This document shows positions 1 to 7,362 of a stretch of 33,966 nt of DNA, one piece after another (positions within the stretch are counted from its first letter, which is position 1; each line of letters opens with the position of its first letter). Below the pieces are notes generated by a model, which was given only the letters and a program-made list of their open reading frames with translations, was not told the origin of the DNA and made no database searches. The stretch lies in contig JADZFN010000046.1 of NCBI GenBank assembly GCA_020849895.1, positions 1-33,966 on the forward strand, written 5' to 3'. The stretch comes from Verrucomicrobiia bacterium (lineage in GTDB: Bacteria; Verrucomicrobiota; Verrucomicrobiia; JABWAM01). A program made the position numbers and the translations under genes.

Positions 1-2
1 AA

Positions 3-772
3 ATCACCTCGATCGCCGAACTGCGGGCGTTCCAGGAAACCGAGCGGGCTCTGCGGAGCCAGATCGCGGCCGCGAAAGCCGCCAACCAGCCGTACGAGCA
101 GCTTGAGCAGCAACTTGGCCGGGTGAAGGGAGCTCTCGGGCGCGCAGGCTTCGGGCTCAAGGCGAGTTCCGAAATTCTCGCTCTCGCAGAGAAGGTTCCC
201 ATCCTCGGCGCGGCCATGCGCGCCGCGAATGGTGCCGTTGGCATGTTTTCCGCGGGCCTCGGCCTTCTGGTCCTGGCCCTGCGGCAGGCCAAAAACGCCA
301 TCGGCGAGTTTGCCCAGGCGCAGGAGAAGGTCGCCGAGCTCGATGCCGCGCTCGCCCAGTCCGGCCAGCTCTCCGATGGATACCGTGAGCGGCTGCAGGC
401 CCTCGCCCAGCAGCTCCAGCAGACCACGGCCATTTTCGAGGAAAAGTGGCTGGCCGTCCTCACGAAACTCACCCAGTTCGGCGCGGATTCCTCGAACATC
501 GACCGCTACGTCGAGGGCGTGAAAAACCTCGCCGGCGTGCTCGGCGGGGACGTGGAGAGCGCGGGCATGCTTTTTGCCAAAGCGATGCAGGGCAACTTCA
601 CGATGCTGACCCGCTACGGGATCCACGTGGACGAGGCCGCGAGCCAGACGGAGAAGATGGACAAGCTGCTCCAGGAACTCGCCGCGCGCGGCGGGGGCCA
701 GCTCGAAGGCCGTGCCCAATCGCTTGCCGGCCAGATGCGCGGGCTTGGTTTGGCTATCGGGGACGTGGCGAA
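3..772 (+). pseudogene. Phage tail tape-measure protein, internal fragment, broken at its 3' end
   Basis: The reading frame is open from the first bases, so the gene starts outside the window. The translation is Ala/Gln/Leu-rich and helical, with a hydrophobic stretch (GMFSAGLGLLVLALRQ). It then shows a pattern typical of tail-length tape-measure proteins: GVLGGDVESAGMLFAKAMQG, then MLTRYGI, then SLAGQMRGLGLAIGDV. Tape-measure proteins set phage tail length and carry membrane segments. Recognisable similarity stops near 770. The frame stays open to 2009, but that part is antisense to hipA and looks like shadow sequence. No other phage gene is visible downstream, so this is read as a truncated prophage remnant. 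It could also be a phage-derived tail of a larger island whose other genes lie upstream. The family call is fairly sure; the exact break point is not. Confidence 0.7.
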
Positions 773-814
773 ACGCCGCCTACCCAGCCCGATGCGGGGC
801 GTTCCCCTCTCGGT

Positions 815-828
815 GCCCCCTCGGGGGC
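815..828. terminator. GC-rich hairpin downstream of hipA
   Basis: A perfect 6-bp stem, GCCCCC (815-820) and GGGGGC (823-828), encloses two bases. It lies about 80 bp past the hipA stop on the minus strand and next to the point where the tape-measure reading frame loses similarity. No T-run follows on either strand, so this is only a possible terminator. It may instead mark the junction of the inserted hipBA module. Confidence 0.3.
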
Positions 829-908
829 TGAAAAGCATTGACCGTAACCCTCTCAGCTCCGACAGGTGGGCTCGCTCACGCCCCGGTCGAAGTGCCAATC
901 TCTCGCCG

Positions 909-2213
909 TCAGGACTTTGGAAAGGACAGGCGGTGGCTCTTCTGAATGCTGTCGCGCCAGGCTTCAGCAACCTTCGCCTGCTCCGCAAACTCCGGCCAGC
1001 GCTTCACCGCCACCTGAACCTCTTCGATGATGGCCTCGGCGCGGCCGCGCTTCATCGCCGCGCCCTTCGCGCACGCCTGAAAATCCTCCATCGTAAACTC
1101 ATCGCGCTTGCCGTTCAGGGTCATCTGGTGCGTCGCGGTCCAGTCACCGGAAGGATTGTGGCTGTAGATCACGTCGAAAGCGGGCGCGAGCGACCACCCA
1201 CCCTGCTTGTCCATCAGGAAGGCGATATTCTTCACGTGGTCGTCTTGGTTGCGCGCGACGATGTTGAACACCATTCGCCGAAACTGCTCCTCGACTGCCT
1301 GCATGGGCAGCTTGAGATGGCGAATCGCCAGGAGCGCCTGCTCATACGCGTGCGCCCCGGGCTGATTGAAATCAAAATGCATCAGGGCGCCCAGCGACTG
1401 CATGTGGAGCTTCTCCCCGTCGGCAAGTCGGTCAAAGCGCCGGGTCATGAAGTGGCGGCGCCCCTTCTCTTCCAGCAAATGGCATTGGGACATGGAGATC
1501 CCCGCCGTTCTGGCCATCAGGTGATAGGCATACTCGATCGCTCCGTAACCCTTCGGATCCTCGCCCTCCTTGTCCTTGTTGCCCGCCACGCCGTCGAACT
1601 TGAGCAACCAGTATTCAAAGCCCGGCCCCGCCGCGATCTGTCCCGAACGCACCTCATTCGTCTGGCGATTCCACGCAATCACCGCCTTGGCCCGCGCCCC
1701 GCCCGCCGACGTGCCCACGCTCAGGATGTCGTTCAACGCCTTCTCCCTTGCCGGAACGGTAAAATCCCATTTCAACCCATCGCGGTGCGCCAGGACCTCG
1801 GAGGCCAGCTTGACGAGCGCGTCGATCTCGATCTTCGTAGCCTTCTTCGGTTTGGGTCCCAGCGCCGGCGCAAACTCCAGCGCACCCATGCCCCGCGTGC
1901 CCGTGTAACACAGGCGCTCCACCGCGTTGAAACCCTCCGGCGTCCGTCCCTGCGTCGCGAGCCACGCATCGATCAGCGCGTTGCCGAACCGGTCTGGCAG
2001 CGAGTCTGAAAGCAGGCCTGGCAAACCCCGAAATGTGTTCCGGGACAACTCGAGAAACGCATAAACACGGTTGCTCAACGGCATGACGAACGGCGAGATC
2101 TCAATCCCGCTCCCGGCAAACTCCGGATCGTATTGGAAGGCCGCGTAGTCCCTCCCTTCCTCCATGGAGACCGCCCCGATGGTTCGCCCCCAAAGCTGGA
2201 CCCTGGCCGTCAT
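909..2213 (-). CDS. hipA: HipA-family serine/threonine kinase toxin
   Basis: A HipA-like toxin kinase of 434 residues, near the roughly 440 usual for the family. In E. coli HipA phosphorylates glutamyl-tRNA synthetase and causes growth arrest; the target here is unknown. The start at 2213 is chosen because its ATG overlaps the hipB stop as ATGA. The longer in-frame extension upstream would run through most of hipB. Motifs visible are the N-terminal HipA domain, a glycine-rich ATP loop GTSAGGARAKA (about residues 167-177), the catalytic loop NQDDHVKN (322-329) and the metal-binding Asp in APAFDVIY (D347). All key residues are present, so it should be active. HipB directly upstream is the expected antitoxin and repressor. 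The pair sits between a phage fragment and an IS remnant, which suggests horizontal acquisition. Confidence 0.93.
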   Translation of the reverse strand: MTARVQLWGRTIGAVSMEEGRDYAAFQYDPEFAGSGIEISPFVMPLSNRVYAFLELSRNTFRGLPGLLSDSLPDRFGNALIDAWLATQGRTPEGFNAVERLCYTGTRGMGALEFAPALGPKPKKATKIEIDALVKLASEVLAHRDGLKWDFTVPAREKALNDILSVGTSAGGARAKAVIAWNRQTNEVRSGQIAAGPGFEYWLLKFDGVAGNKDKEGEDPKGYGAIEYAYHLMARTAGISMSQCHLLEEKGRRHFMTRRFDRLADGEKLHMQSLGALMHFDFNQPGAHAYEQALLAIRHLKLPMQAVEEQFRRMVFNIVARNQDDHVKNIAFLMDKQGGWSLAPAFDVIYSHNPSGDWTATHQMTLNGKRDEFTMEDFQACAKGAAMKRGRAEAIIEEVQVAVKRWPEFAEQAKVAEAWRDSIQKSHRLSFPKS

Positions 2214-2560
2214 GCCGGCCCCCAGGTCCATTTCTTCGAGGCGTTCGCGACCGCCTTCTTGCCGGAAGCCCTGCGTCGTTCTTTGCCCTTCAACTTCAGT
2301 TGGGTGATCGGGCTCGGCATCGGCTCGGGAATGAGTGCGTCGAACCGTTCGACCAGGCCCAGCGCCCGACACACCCTCACGAACCCCGAAAGCCGCATCG
2401 CGACCTCGCCCCGCTCCATCCGTTCGACGGCGCGTTTGGAAATACCGGCTTGTTCGGCAAGAGCTGCTTGGGTCAGGTTGCGTTCCAGCCGAACCCCGAC
2501 CAGCCGCCTGCCGAGTTCCCGAAGGACCACCTCGTCTGAGAGAGGGGTAGTGATCTTCAT
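2210..2560 (-). CDS. hipB: HipB-like HTH antitoxin/repressor
   Basis: A 116-residue protein with an N-terminal Xre/Cro-type helix-turn-helix (about residues 17-72; RNLTQAALAEQAGISKRAVERMERG). It ends in a basic tail rich in Lys, Arg and Ala. HipB proteins bind and neutralise HipA and repress their own promoter. The gene ends in an ATGA overlap with hipA, implying translational coupling. No clear Shine-Dalgarno sequence precedes the ATG. Instead a palindrome (2563-2576) lies immediately upstream, the first of four related operator-like sites. The C-terminal basic extension beyond the HTH is longer than in E. coli HipB (88 residues) and might contact DNA or HipA; that last point is inference. 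Confidence 0.9.
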   Translation of the reverse strand: MKITTPLSDEVVLRELGRRLVGVRLERNLTQAALAEQAGISKRAVERMERGEVAMRLSGFVRVCRALGLVERFDALIPEPMPSPITQLKLKGKERRRASGKKAVANASKKWTWGPA

Positions 2561-2562
2561 GC

Positions 2563-2692
2563 CGTCATTGATGACGATTTAAGGCCATAAAGCAAGGATT
2601 TTTCGTCAGAGATGGCGATTTTCGCTTTATTCGCCATTGATGACGAAAAACCCCCATTTCTCAAGGCTTTCTCGTCAGAGATGATGAGTTCC
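2563..2692. promoter_or_regulatory. hipBA control region: four operator-like palindromes in a duplicated unit
   Basis: Four 14-bp sites occur upstream of hipB: CGTCATTGATGACG (2563-2576), CGTCAGAGATGGCG (2604-2617), CGCCATTGATGACG (2632-2645) and CGTCAGAGATGATG (2673-2686). The first is a perfect 6+6 dyad with a 2-bp centre; the others are imperfect versions. Spacing is 41, 28 and 41 bp. The two halves, 2563-2623 and 2632-2692, align with roughly 70% identity by eye, so the region looks like an old tandem duplication with a 69-bp period. Repeated dyads upstream of a HipB-type repressor are expected to be its operators. No convincing -35/-10 pair was identified within it. Confidence 0.7.
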
Positions 2693-2699
2693 CGTGGCC

Positions 2700-2911
2700 T
2701 GACCCGTTGAAAGCGGACCCTTGGGAAGGTTCGTCTTGCGCCTCAGGAAGGGAGCAAGACGCATGAAGAAGCGATTCTGTCCGGAACAGATCATCGGGAT
2801 TCTGAAGGAGGGCCAGGGAGAGGGGACGGCGCGGGAGGTGTGCGCCCGCCACAACGTCAGCGAGCCAACGTACTCCCGCTGGAAGCGAGTCTACGGGGGC
2901 ATGGAGGTGGC
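2700..2911 (+). mobile_element. IS3-family insertion sequence, left end only
   Basis: The segment begins with TGACCCGTTGAAAGCGGACC at 2700, which has the TGA-starting form of IS3-family terminal repeats. It continues into the 5' part of a transposase OrfA gene. No orfB, DDE catalytic region or right-hand terminal repeat is present. The element is cut off near 2911, just before the dispersed repeat copy at 2915. It lies between the hipBA control region and nuoD and so is a fossil insertion. The terminal-repeat assignment is by form only. Confidence 0.65.
2763..2911 (+). pseudogene. Transposase OrfA fragment (IS3 family, HTH_Tnp_1 type)
   Basis: About 49 residues beginning MKKRFCPEQIIGILKEG and reaching NVSEPTYSRWKRVYGGMEV match the helix-turn-helix N-terminus of IS3/IS911-type OrfA proteins, which bind the element's ends. 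A good ribosome binding site (AAGGGAG) precedes the ATG. Full-length OrfA is usually around 90-100 residues with a C-terminal leucine-zipper region; that part is missing. The frame instead runs into the dispersed repeat at 2915 and stops at about 3014. It is not expected to support transposition. Confidence 0.8.
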
Positions 2912-2914
2912 CGT

Positions 2915-2995
2915 GGAGCGCCCCCATCCCAGCCTGGTTCACCACCTTCAGTTTTCCCAAGGGGGGGTCACGATGTACCTGAAGGATCCCAAAGC
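2915..2995 (+). repeat. Dispersed repeat, copy A (about 80 bp)
   Basis: This segment, starting GGAGCGCCCCCATCCCAG and ending GAAGGATCCCAAAGC, recurs in inverted orientation at 18311-18390 with only a few substitutions and a one-base difference in a G-run. It contains an inverted repeat CCTTCAG (2945-2951) / CTGAAGG (2979-2985) enclosing a CCC-AA-GGG core, so it could fold as a nested hairpin. The flanking sequences of the two copies are unrelated, which marks these boundaries. It lies just upstream of nuoD. Confidence 0.75.
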
Positions 2996-3056
2996 GCCGG
3001 GAGTTTCGGTTTGAAACTTCTCTCCTCTTCTTCGAGGATCCATCCCTTCACGTTTC

Positions 3057-4289
3057 ATGACGACCGCTTCTCTGGATTTCTCCGAGCCTGGTGCTCGCTC
3101 CTTCCTCGCAGGCGCGCCCGGTGAGCGCATGGTCCTCAACATGGGGCCTTCCCATCCGAGCACGCATGGAGTGCTGCGCCTGGTGCTCGAGCTGGACGGC
3201 GAGGTCGTGACGAAAGCCGTTCCCGAAATCGGCTACCTCCATCGCGGCGACGAGAAGATCGCCGAAAACACGACGTGGGCGCAGTTCATCCCCTACACCG
3301 ACCGGCTCGACTACCTCGCCCCGCTCGCGAACAACGTCGCCTACTCCCTCGCCGTAGAAAAGCTCTTCGGCGTGCAGGAGCAGCTCCCCCGCCGCTGCCA
3401 GTATATCCGGGTGATGTGCTGCGAACTCGCCCGCGTGTCGTCCCATCTGCTCGGCGTCGGATGTTTCGCCATGGACGTCGGGGCGATGACCGTGTTCCTC
3501 TACACCTTCACCGAACGCGAGCGCATCTACGACCTCTGCGAGTCACTCACCGGCGCGCGCTTCACCACGTCCTACACGCGAATCGGTGGTTTGGCGCGGG
3601 ACCTGCCCGAAGGTTGGCTCGATCAGGTCGCCGACTTCATCCCCCGCTGCTGGAAGACTCTCGACGAAATCGAAAAACTCATCTCGCGCAACCGGATTTT
3701 CGTGGACCGCACCAAGGGCATCGGTGTCCTCAAATCCGAAGTTGCCCTCGATTACGGCGTCACAGGGCCGAACCTCCGCAGTTCCGGCATCGCCGACGAC
3801 CTTCGTCGCAAGCATCCTTACCTCGTCTATTCCGAGCTCGATTTCGAAGTGGTCGTCGGCGCCGTGGGCGATTGTTACGACCGCTACCTTGTGCGCATCG
3901 AGGAAATGCGCCAGAGCCTTCGCATTCTCAAGCAGTGCATCGCCGCCATGCCCGACGGCCCCGTGAACCTCGACGATCCGAAGATTGTGCTCCCGAAAAA
4001 AGAAAAGGTGCTCACGAAGATGGAGGAGCTCATCCACCAGTTCATTCTGGTCACCCAAGGCGCCAACGCCCCCGCCGGCGAAGTCTGGTTCGAGGCGGAA
4101 AATCCGAAAGGGCGGCTGGGGTTCTACATCAACAGCCGTGGCGGCGGCACGCCGCACCGCCTCAAGATCCGCGGCCCCTCGTTCGCGAACCTTTCCGTCC
4201 TGCCCGCGCTCCTTCCCGGCAGCATGCTCAGCGACGTCGCCGCCATCCTCGGAAGCCTCGACTTCGTGATGGGCGAGTGCGACCGCTGA
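3057..4289 (+). CDS. nuoD: NADH-quinone oxidoreductase subunit D
   Basis: The 49-kDa subunit of respiratory complex I, in the peripheral arm at the quinone site, moving electrons from NADH towards quinone in the inner membrane. The 410-residue length is normal. Family signatures are GPSHPSTHGVLRL near residue 30, EIGYLHRGDEKIAE (about 57-70), SSHLLGVG, and a C-terminal region with GxLGFYI and RIRGPSFANL-like sequence (here KIRGPSFANL) ending in MGECDR. nuoD usually sits between nuoC and nuoE in a long operon. Here no other nuo gene is in the window: upstream is IS and repeat debris, downstream an unrelated small membrane protein. The gene looks intact. No Shine-Dalgarno sequence is obvious before the ATG at 3057, and its promoter must lie within or near the repeat. 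Confidence 0.96.
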   Translation: MTTASLDFSEPGARSFLAGAPGERMVLNMGPSHPSTHGVLRLVLELDGEVVTKAVPEIGYLHRGDEKIAENTTWAQFIPYTDRLDYLAPLANNVAYSLAVEKLFGVQEQLPRRCQYIRVMCCELARVSSHLLGVGCFAMDVGAMTVFLYTFTERERIYDLCESLTGARFTTSYTRIGGLARDLPEGWLDQVADFIPRCWKTLDEIEKLISRNRIFVDRTKGIGVLKSEVALDYGVTGPNLRSSGIADDLRRKHPYLVYSELDFEVVVGAVGDCYDRYLVRIEEMRQSLRILKQCIAAMPDGPVNLDDPKIVLPKKEKVLTKMEELIHQFILVTQGANAPAGEVWFEAENPKGRLGFYINSRGGGTPHRLKIRGPSFANLSVLPALLPGSMLSDVAAILGSLDFVMGECDR

Positions 4290-4425
4290 CGAGACTCCGC
4301 CGCCGGCCGAAGCCTTTCGCGAAACTTCGGAACGCGCCGGGTGTTGGATCGAGAAGCGGCGGGCGCTCGCCTCCGTGGATGGAAAGATCCCCCGGGAGAG
4401 CCAGGGCCGCCGCCACTTTGAAATC

Positions 4426-4788
4426 ATGAACCCGCCCCCTGCAGACTGGAAAGACGACGCCGCGCTCTGGAAGGCGCTCGGCCAGATGCCGCGCGCCCGA
4501 CCGCCTTCGAACTTCGCTTCAGAAATTCGCCGGAAGCGCGACGCGGAGGCCCGGGAGCTTTCCCGGTCCGCCTTCCGTCACGCCGCGATCTTCCTCCGGG
4601 ATTGGCTGACGCTGCCGCGCTTCACGCCCCGCTGGGCGGTCGCCGCCGCCGCCGCCACCGTCTGTTTCACCCTCGGACTCGCGCTTCAGCCCGCCGGCAG
4701 CTCGGTGCGCAGCGAAACGGAAATTTTGACACAAAACCTTGAGCTTATCCAGAACCTCGATGTGATCGAGCATCTCGACGAGCTCTGA
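4426..4788 (+). CDS. Small single-pass membrane protein, possible anti-sigma-like
   Basis: A 120-residue protein with a soluble N-terminus (MNPPPADWKDDAALWKALG, then a basic RPPSNFASEIRRKRDAEAREL segment). One membrane segment lies at about residues 65-85 (WAVAAAAATVCFTLGLALQP), followed by a short acidic tail ending IEHLDEL. The ATG at 4426 is preferred; an upstream GTG at 4375 would add 17 residues without a better ribosome site. The layout, a cytosolic domain followed by one TM and placed just before a DUF3106 protein, resembles the small anti-sigma-like proteins in sigma factor/anti-sigma/DUF3106 clusters. No sigma-factor gene is present next to it. The coding call is fairly firm; the function is inference. 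Confidence 0.7.
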   Translation: MNPPPADWKDDAALWKALGQMPRARPPSNFASEIRRKRDAEARELSRSAFRHAAIFLRDWLTLPRFTPRWAVAAAAATVCFTLGLALQPAGSSVRSETEILTQNLELIQNLDVIEHLDEL

Positions 4789-4801
4789 ACCGAAACCTGA
4801 T

Positions 4802-5539
4802 ATGACTGACCTCTCATCCTTCTGTTCAATCGCGCGGCTCGCAGCCGCGGTTTCTCTCGCCTTCGCCCTGCCGCTGGCGGCTCAGGACGCTTCTGCCGCA
4901 CGAAAGGCGCCGCTCTGCACTCCGGAACAGAGACAACAGGCCATGACGTTCTTCGAGAACGCGAAGGAGATGACGCCCGAACAGCGCCAGAACGCGTTGA
5001 AGGAGCAGGCTTTTTTCAAGGAGCTCAGGCCCGAGCAGCAGCAGCTCATGCTCCAAAAAGCCGGCCGCCTCCGCACCGGCGGACCGCACGGCGACGGCGT
5101 GGGCCCCACGCCCGAGGGACGCCGTCAATTCAGACCGCAGGAGAGGCAGCGGCGGGCGGAGTTTCGCGAGAAACTCGAGAAACTCAGTCCTGAAGACCGG
5201 CAAAAGATCCGGGAATTTCATGAGAAGGCAGCCGCGATGACGCCCGAGCAACGGCGCGCGGAGATGGAGAAGCTCCCGATCTTCAAGGAGATGACGCCTG
5301 AACAGCGTCAGGAAGCCGAACAACGCTGGGAACGCTTCGCAAAAATGACGCCCGAACAGCGCGCGAAGTTCAAAGCCAACGCGGAACGCTGGAAGAAGAT
5401 GACGCCTGAGGAACGGCAGGAAGCACGCGAAAAGCTCCGGCAACGTCGCGCGCAACGAGCCGGAGATTCCTCTGCGTCCGGCGCGCCCGCGCCCGCTCCC
5501 GCGCCTGCGCCCGCTTCGTCGGCCGCACCGGCGCCGTAG
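4802..5539 (+). CDS. Secreted DUF3106-like protein with TPEQR repeats
   Basis: A 245-residue protein with a signal peptide (about 1-32, LAAAVSLAFALPLAAQDASA). Next come eight variants of a TPEQR unit (TPEQR, RPEQQ, SPEDR, TPEER), mostly spaced 18-35 residues apart, and an Ala/Pro-rich tail. This is the DUF3106 pattern: charged helical periplasmic proteins resembling in style the LTxxQ repeats of Spy/CpxP envelope-stress chaperones. A chaperone or metal-buffering role is inferred only from that likeness. It starts 13 bp after the small membrane protein, so the two are probably co-transcribed. It ends facing moaE. Confidence 0.85.
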   Translation: MTDLSSFCSIARLAAAVSLAFALPLAAQDASAARKAPLCTPEQRQQAMTFFENAKEMTPEQRQNALKEQAFFKELRPEQQQLMLQKAGRLRTGGPHGDGVGPTPEGRRQFRPQERQRRAEFREKLEKLSPEDRQKIREFHEKAAAMTPEQRRAEMEKLPIFKEMTPEQRQEAEQRWERFAKMTPEQRAKFKANAERWKKMTPEERQEAREKLRQRRAQRAGDSSASGAPAPAPAPAPASSAAPAP

Positions 5540-5590
5540 CCTTGCCAAGTCCTCGCGCAAGGACGGAATCCCGAGAAAGGTTCGATCTCG

Positions 5591-5616
5591 TCCTCTTCCT
5601 GAGGCTTCGAAGAGGA
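5591..5616. terminator. Hairpin between convergent DUF3106 and moaE genes
   Basis: An 8-bp perfect stem, TCCTCTTC (5591-5598) and GAAGAGGA (5609-5616), has a 10-base loop and is followed by TTTC on the plus strand. A second, smaller stem (CCTTGC 5540-5545 / GCAAGG 5557-5562) lies just before it. The position between two converging genes fits a terminator, although the T-run is short. Confidence 0.4.
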
Positions 5617-5625
5617 TTTCCCGTT

Positions 5626-6030
5626 TCAGGCGCCGGCCTGCGTTTGGGGAATGGCTTCGGCCTTCCAGATGGGAACCTCTTGTTTGAGACGGTCCATGAA
5701 ATCCTGAAGCAACGCGAACGCCTCAGCTCGATGGGCCGATTCGACGCGCACGTAAATGGCCGCTTCTCCAACAGGGACGAGCCCGAGGCGATGGATCACC
5801 GCCACGCGGCGGCACGGATGACGCGCCGCGAGTTCGCCGAGGAGGCGGCGGATTTCGCGTTCCGCCATGTCGGCATAGGCTTCGTAGCGCAGCGCTCGGA
5901 GGGCGCGCCCCTCTTCCACGCCTCGCACGATGCCGTAGAACTCGGCGACCGCGCCGGCACCGGTGTCGTTCGGCCAAGGCCGCGGCGGATACGGAATCGG
6001 CGAATCGGTCAATCGGAGGTCAAGCTGCAT
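5626..6030 (-). CDS. moaE: Molybdopterin synthase large subunit MoaE
   Basis: MoaE is the catalytic large subunit that, with sulfur from MoaD, converts precursor Z (cPMP) into molybdopterin in the cytoplasm. The 134-residue length is close to usual. Recognisable parts are GAVAEFYGIVRG near residue 27, LRYEAYADMAEREI, HRLGLVPVGEAAIYVRV and the C-terminal RLKQEVPIWKAE, whose two lysines (K116, K123) correspond to the active-site lysines of E. coli MoaE. It is the last gene of the TSUP-moaA-moaD-moaE operon, 86 bp after moaD. Confidence 0.94.
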   Translation of the reverse strand: MQLDLRLTDSPIPYPPRPWPNDTGAGAVAEFYGIVRGVEEGRALRALRYEAYADMAEREIRRLLGELAARHPCRRVAVIHRLGLVPVGEAAIYVRVESAHRAEAFALLQDFMDRLKQEVPIWKAEAIPQTQAGA

Positions 6031-6116
6031 GAAAAAAGCGGCACGGACCGGCCGGGGCTCGCGGTTCCGCAGCGGTCTTGAAACCAGGAATCCTGAGGCT
6101 CATCGGAGGAACGCGC

Positions 6117-6356
6117 TCACCCGCCGGACACAGGAGGCAGGACCGCCGCTTCGTCGTCGTTCGCGAAGTGCGCGTCCTCTTCCGCGTAAACCTGGTTGCG
6201 CGCGAGCCGGCAGATGGGCCGGAGCGTCGCCAAGCCGGGATGGCGGCGGACGGCTTCCCGCCAGAATTCTTCGACGGTCAGGGAACGTTCCAGCGTCCAG
6301 ATTTCTTCCCGGCATCCCGCGGCGAGCGAGGCGGATGCGAAATAAAGGACTTTCAC
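6117..6356 (-). CDS. moaD: Molybdopterin synthase sulfur carrier MoaD
   Basis: A 79-residue ubiquitin-fold protein starting MKVLYFASASLAAGC and ending PPVSGG. The terminal Gly-Gly is adenylated by MoeB and thiocarboxylated before sulfur transfer in MoaE. The start lies one base after the moaA stop, so the two are translationally linked. The likely activator is the MoeB-rhodanese fusion at 10577-11737. All features needed for activity are visible. Confidence 0.92.
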   Translation of the reverse strand: MKVLYFASASLAAGCREEIWTLERSLTVEEFWREAVRRHPGLATLRPICRLARNQVYAEEDAHFANDDEAAVLPPVSGG

Positions 6357-6357
6357 C

Positions 6358-7362
6358 TCATCCTCCGAGAGCCGTCATCGGGCGGCCTTCACCGGGGCAG
6401 CGATCAAACTCGTGGGCCGCGGGTTTATGGCGCAGGGCCTCGGCGAAGGCTTCGGCCAACTCGTTCTCACCGCCGTTTCGGATCGCAGGGAGGGCGTCGA
6501 GTTCCCCTTCGCGCCCGAGGCAGGGGCGCAACTTTCCGTCCGAGGTCAGCCGCAGCTTGTTGCACGTGGCGCAGAAGTGTTCGACGGTCAGCGCGCCGAT
6601 GAACCCGATGCGCGCCGGCGAGTTCTCCAGCCGGTAATAGCGCGCGGGGCCGTGGCCCAGGCGCGCGTCGGGTTCGGGCACGAGGGCGCCGCGCGCGGCA
6701 ACCCGCCGCATCGCCTCGGCGACGGGGAGATGATGCCTCGCGAAATCGAATCCGCCCGCCATCGGCATCAGCTCGATGAAGCGCACGGGAAACCCGTGAC
6801 GCGCGCCGAAGTCCACGAGCGGAAGGATTTGTTCTTCGTTCAAGCCACGGAGGAGGACGCAGTTGAGCTTCACGATCTCGAACCCAGCCGCGTGCGCGGC
6901 CTCGAGCCCTTCGAGGACCGGCGCGATCTTTCCCCCTGTGATGCGGCGGTAGAGCTCGGGATCGAGCGTGTCGAGGCTGACGTTCACGGACCGGACGCCG
7001 GCGCGCACCAGCCGGTGCGCGACCGTCGCCAGCAGCGTTCCGTTCGTGGAAACGCCGAGCGCCTCGATGCCGGGGATCGCCCAGATCCGCGCGGCGATCT
7101 CGACGAGGTCGGAGCGCACAAGCGGTTCTCCGCCCGTGAGGCGCACCTTGCGCACGCCCAGGCGCGCGGCGGCGGCAACCGCGCGCACAATCTCGTCGGC
7201 GCGGAGGCGGTCCGCCGCCGTGCTCCAGCCCGCATAGCCGTCCGGCATGCAGTAGAAACAACGTTCGTTGCAGCGGTCCGTCACCGACACCCGTAGGTAA
7301 TCAATCACGCGCCCGTATGCGTCGCGGGACGGTCCGGCGGAGGGAAGAACGTCGGTTTGCAT
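6358..7362 (-). CDS. moaA: GTP 3',8-cyclase MoaA (radical SAM)
   Basis: MoaA starts molybdenum cofactor synthesis by a radical-SAM rearrangement of GTP, with MoaC completing cyclic pyranopterin monophosphate. The 334-residue protein carries the SAM-cluster motif CNERCFYC (C31, C35, C38), the SAM-binding LTGGEPL near residue 75, the second-cluster cysteines C264, C267 and C281, and the conserved C-terminal Gly-Gly. It starts immediately after the TSUP stop codon and ends one base before moaD. No moaC is in this window, so that step must be encoded elsewhere. Confidence 0.96.
   Translation of the reverse strand: MQTDVLPSAGPSRDAYGRVIDYLRVSVTDRCNERCFYCMPDGYAGWSTAADRLRADEIVRAVAAAARLGVRKVRLTGGEPLVRSDLVEIAARIWAIPGIEALGVSTNGTLLATVAHRLVRAGVRSVNVSLDTLDPELYRRITGGKIAPVLEGLEAAHAAGFEIVKLNCVLLRGLNEEQILPLVDFGARHGFPVRFIELMPMAGGFDFARHHLPVAEAMRRVAARGALVPEPDARLGHGPARYYRLENSPARIGFIGALTVEHFCATCNKLRLTSDGKLRPCLGREGELDALPAIRNGGENELAEAFAEALRHKPAAHEFDRCPGEGRPMTALGG

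Noticed and set aside
772-2009. Continuation of the tape-measure protein through the open frame
   Set aside because: Sequence after about 770 loses all tape-measure character and is antisense to hipA.
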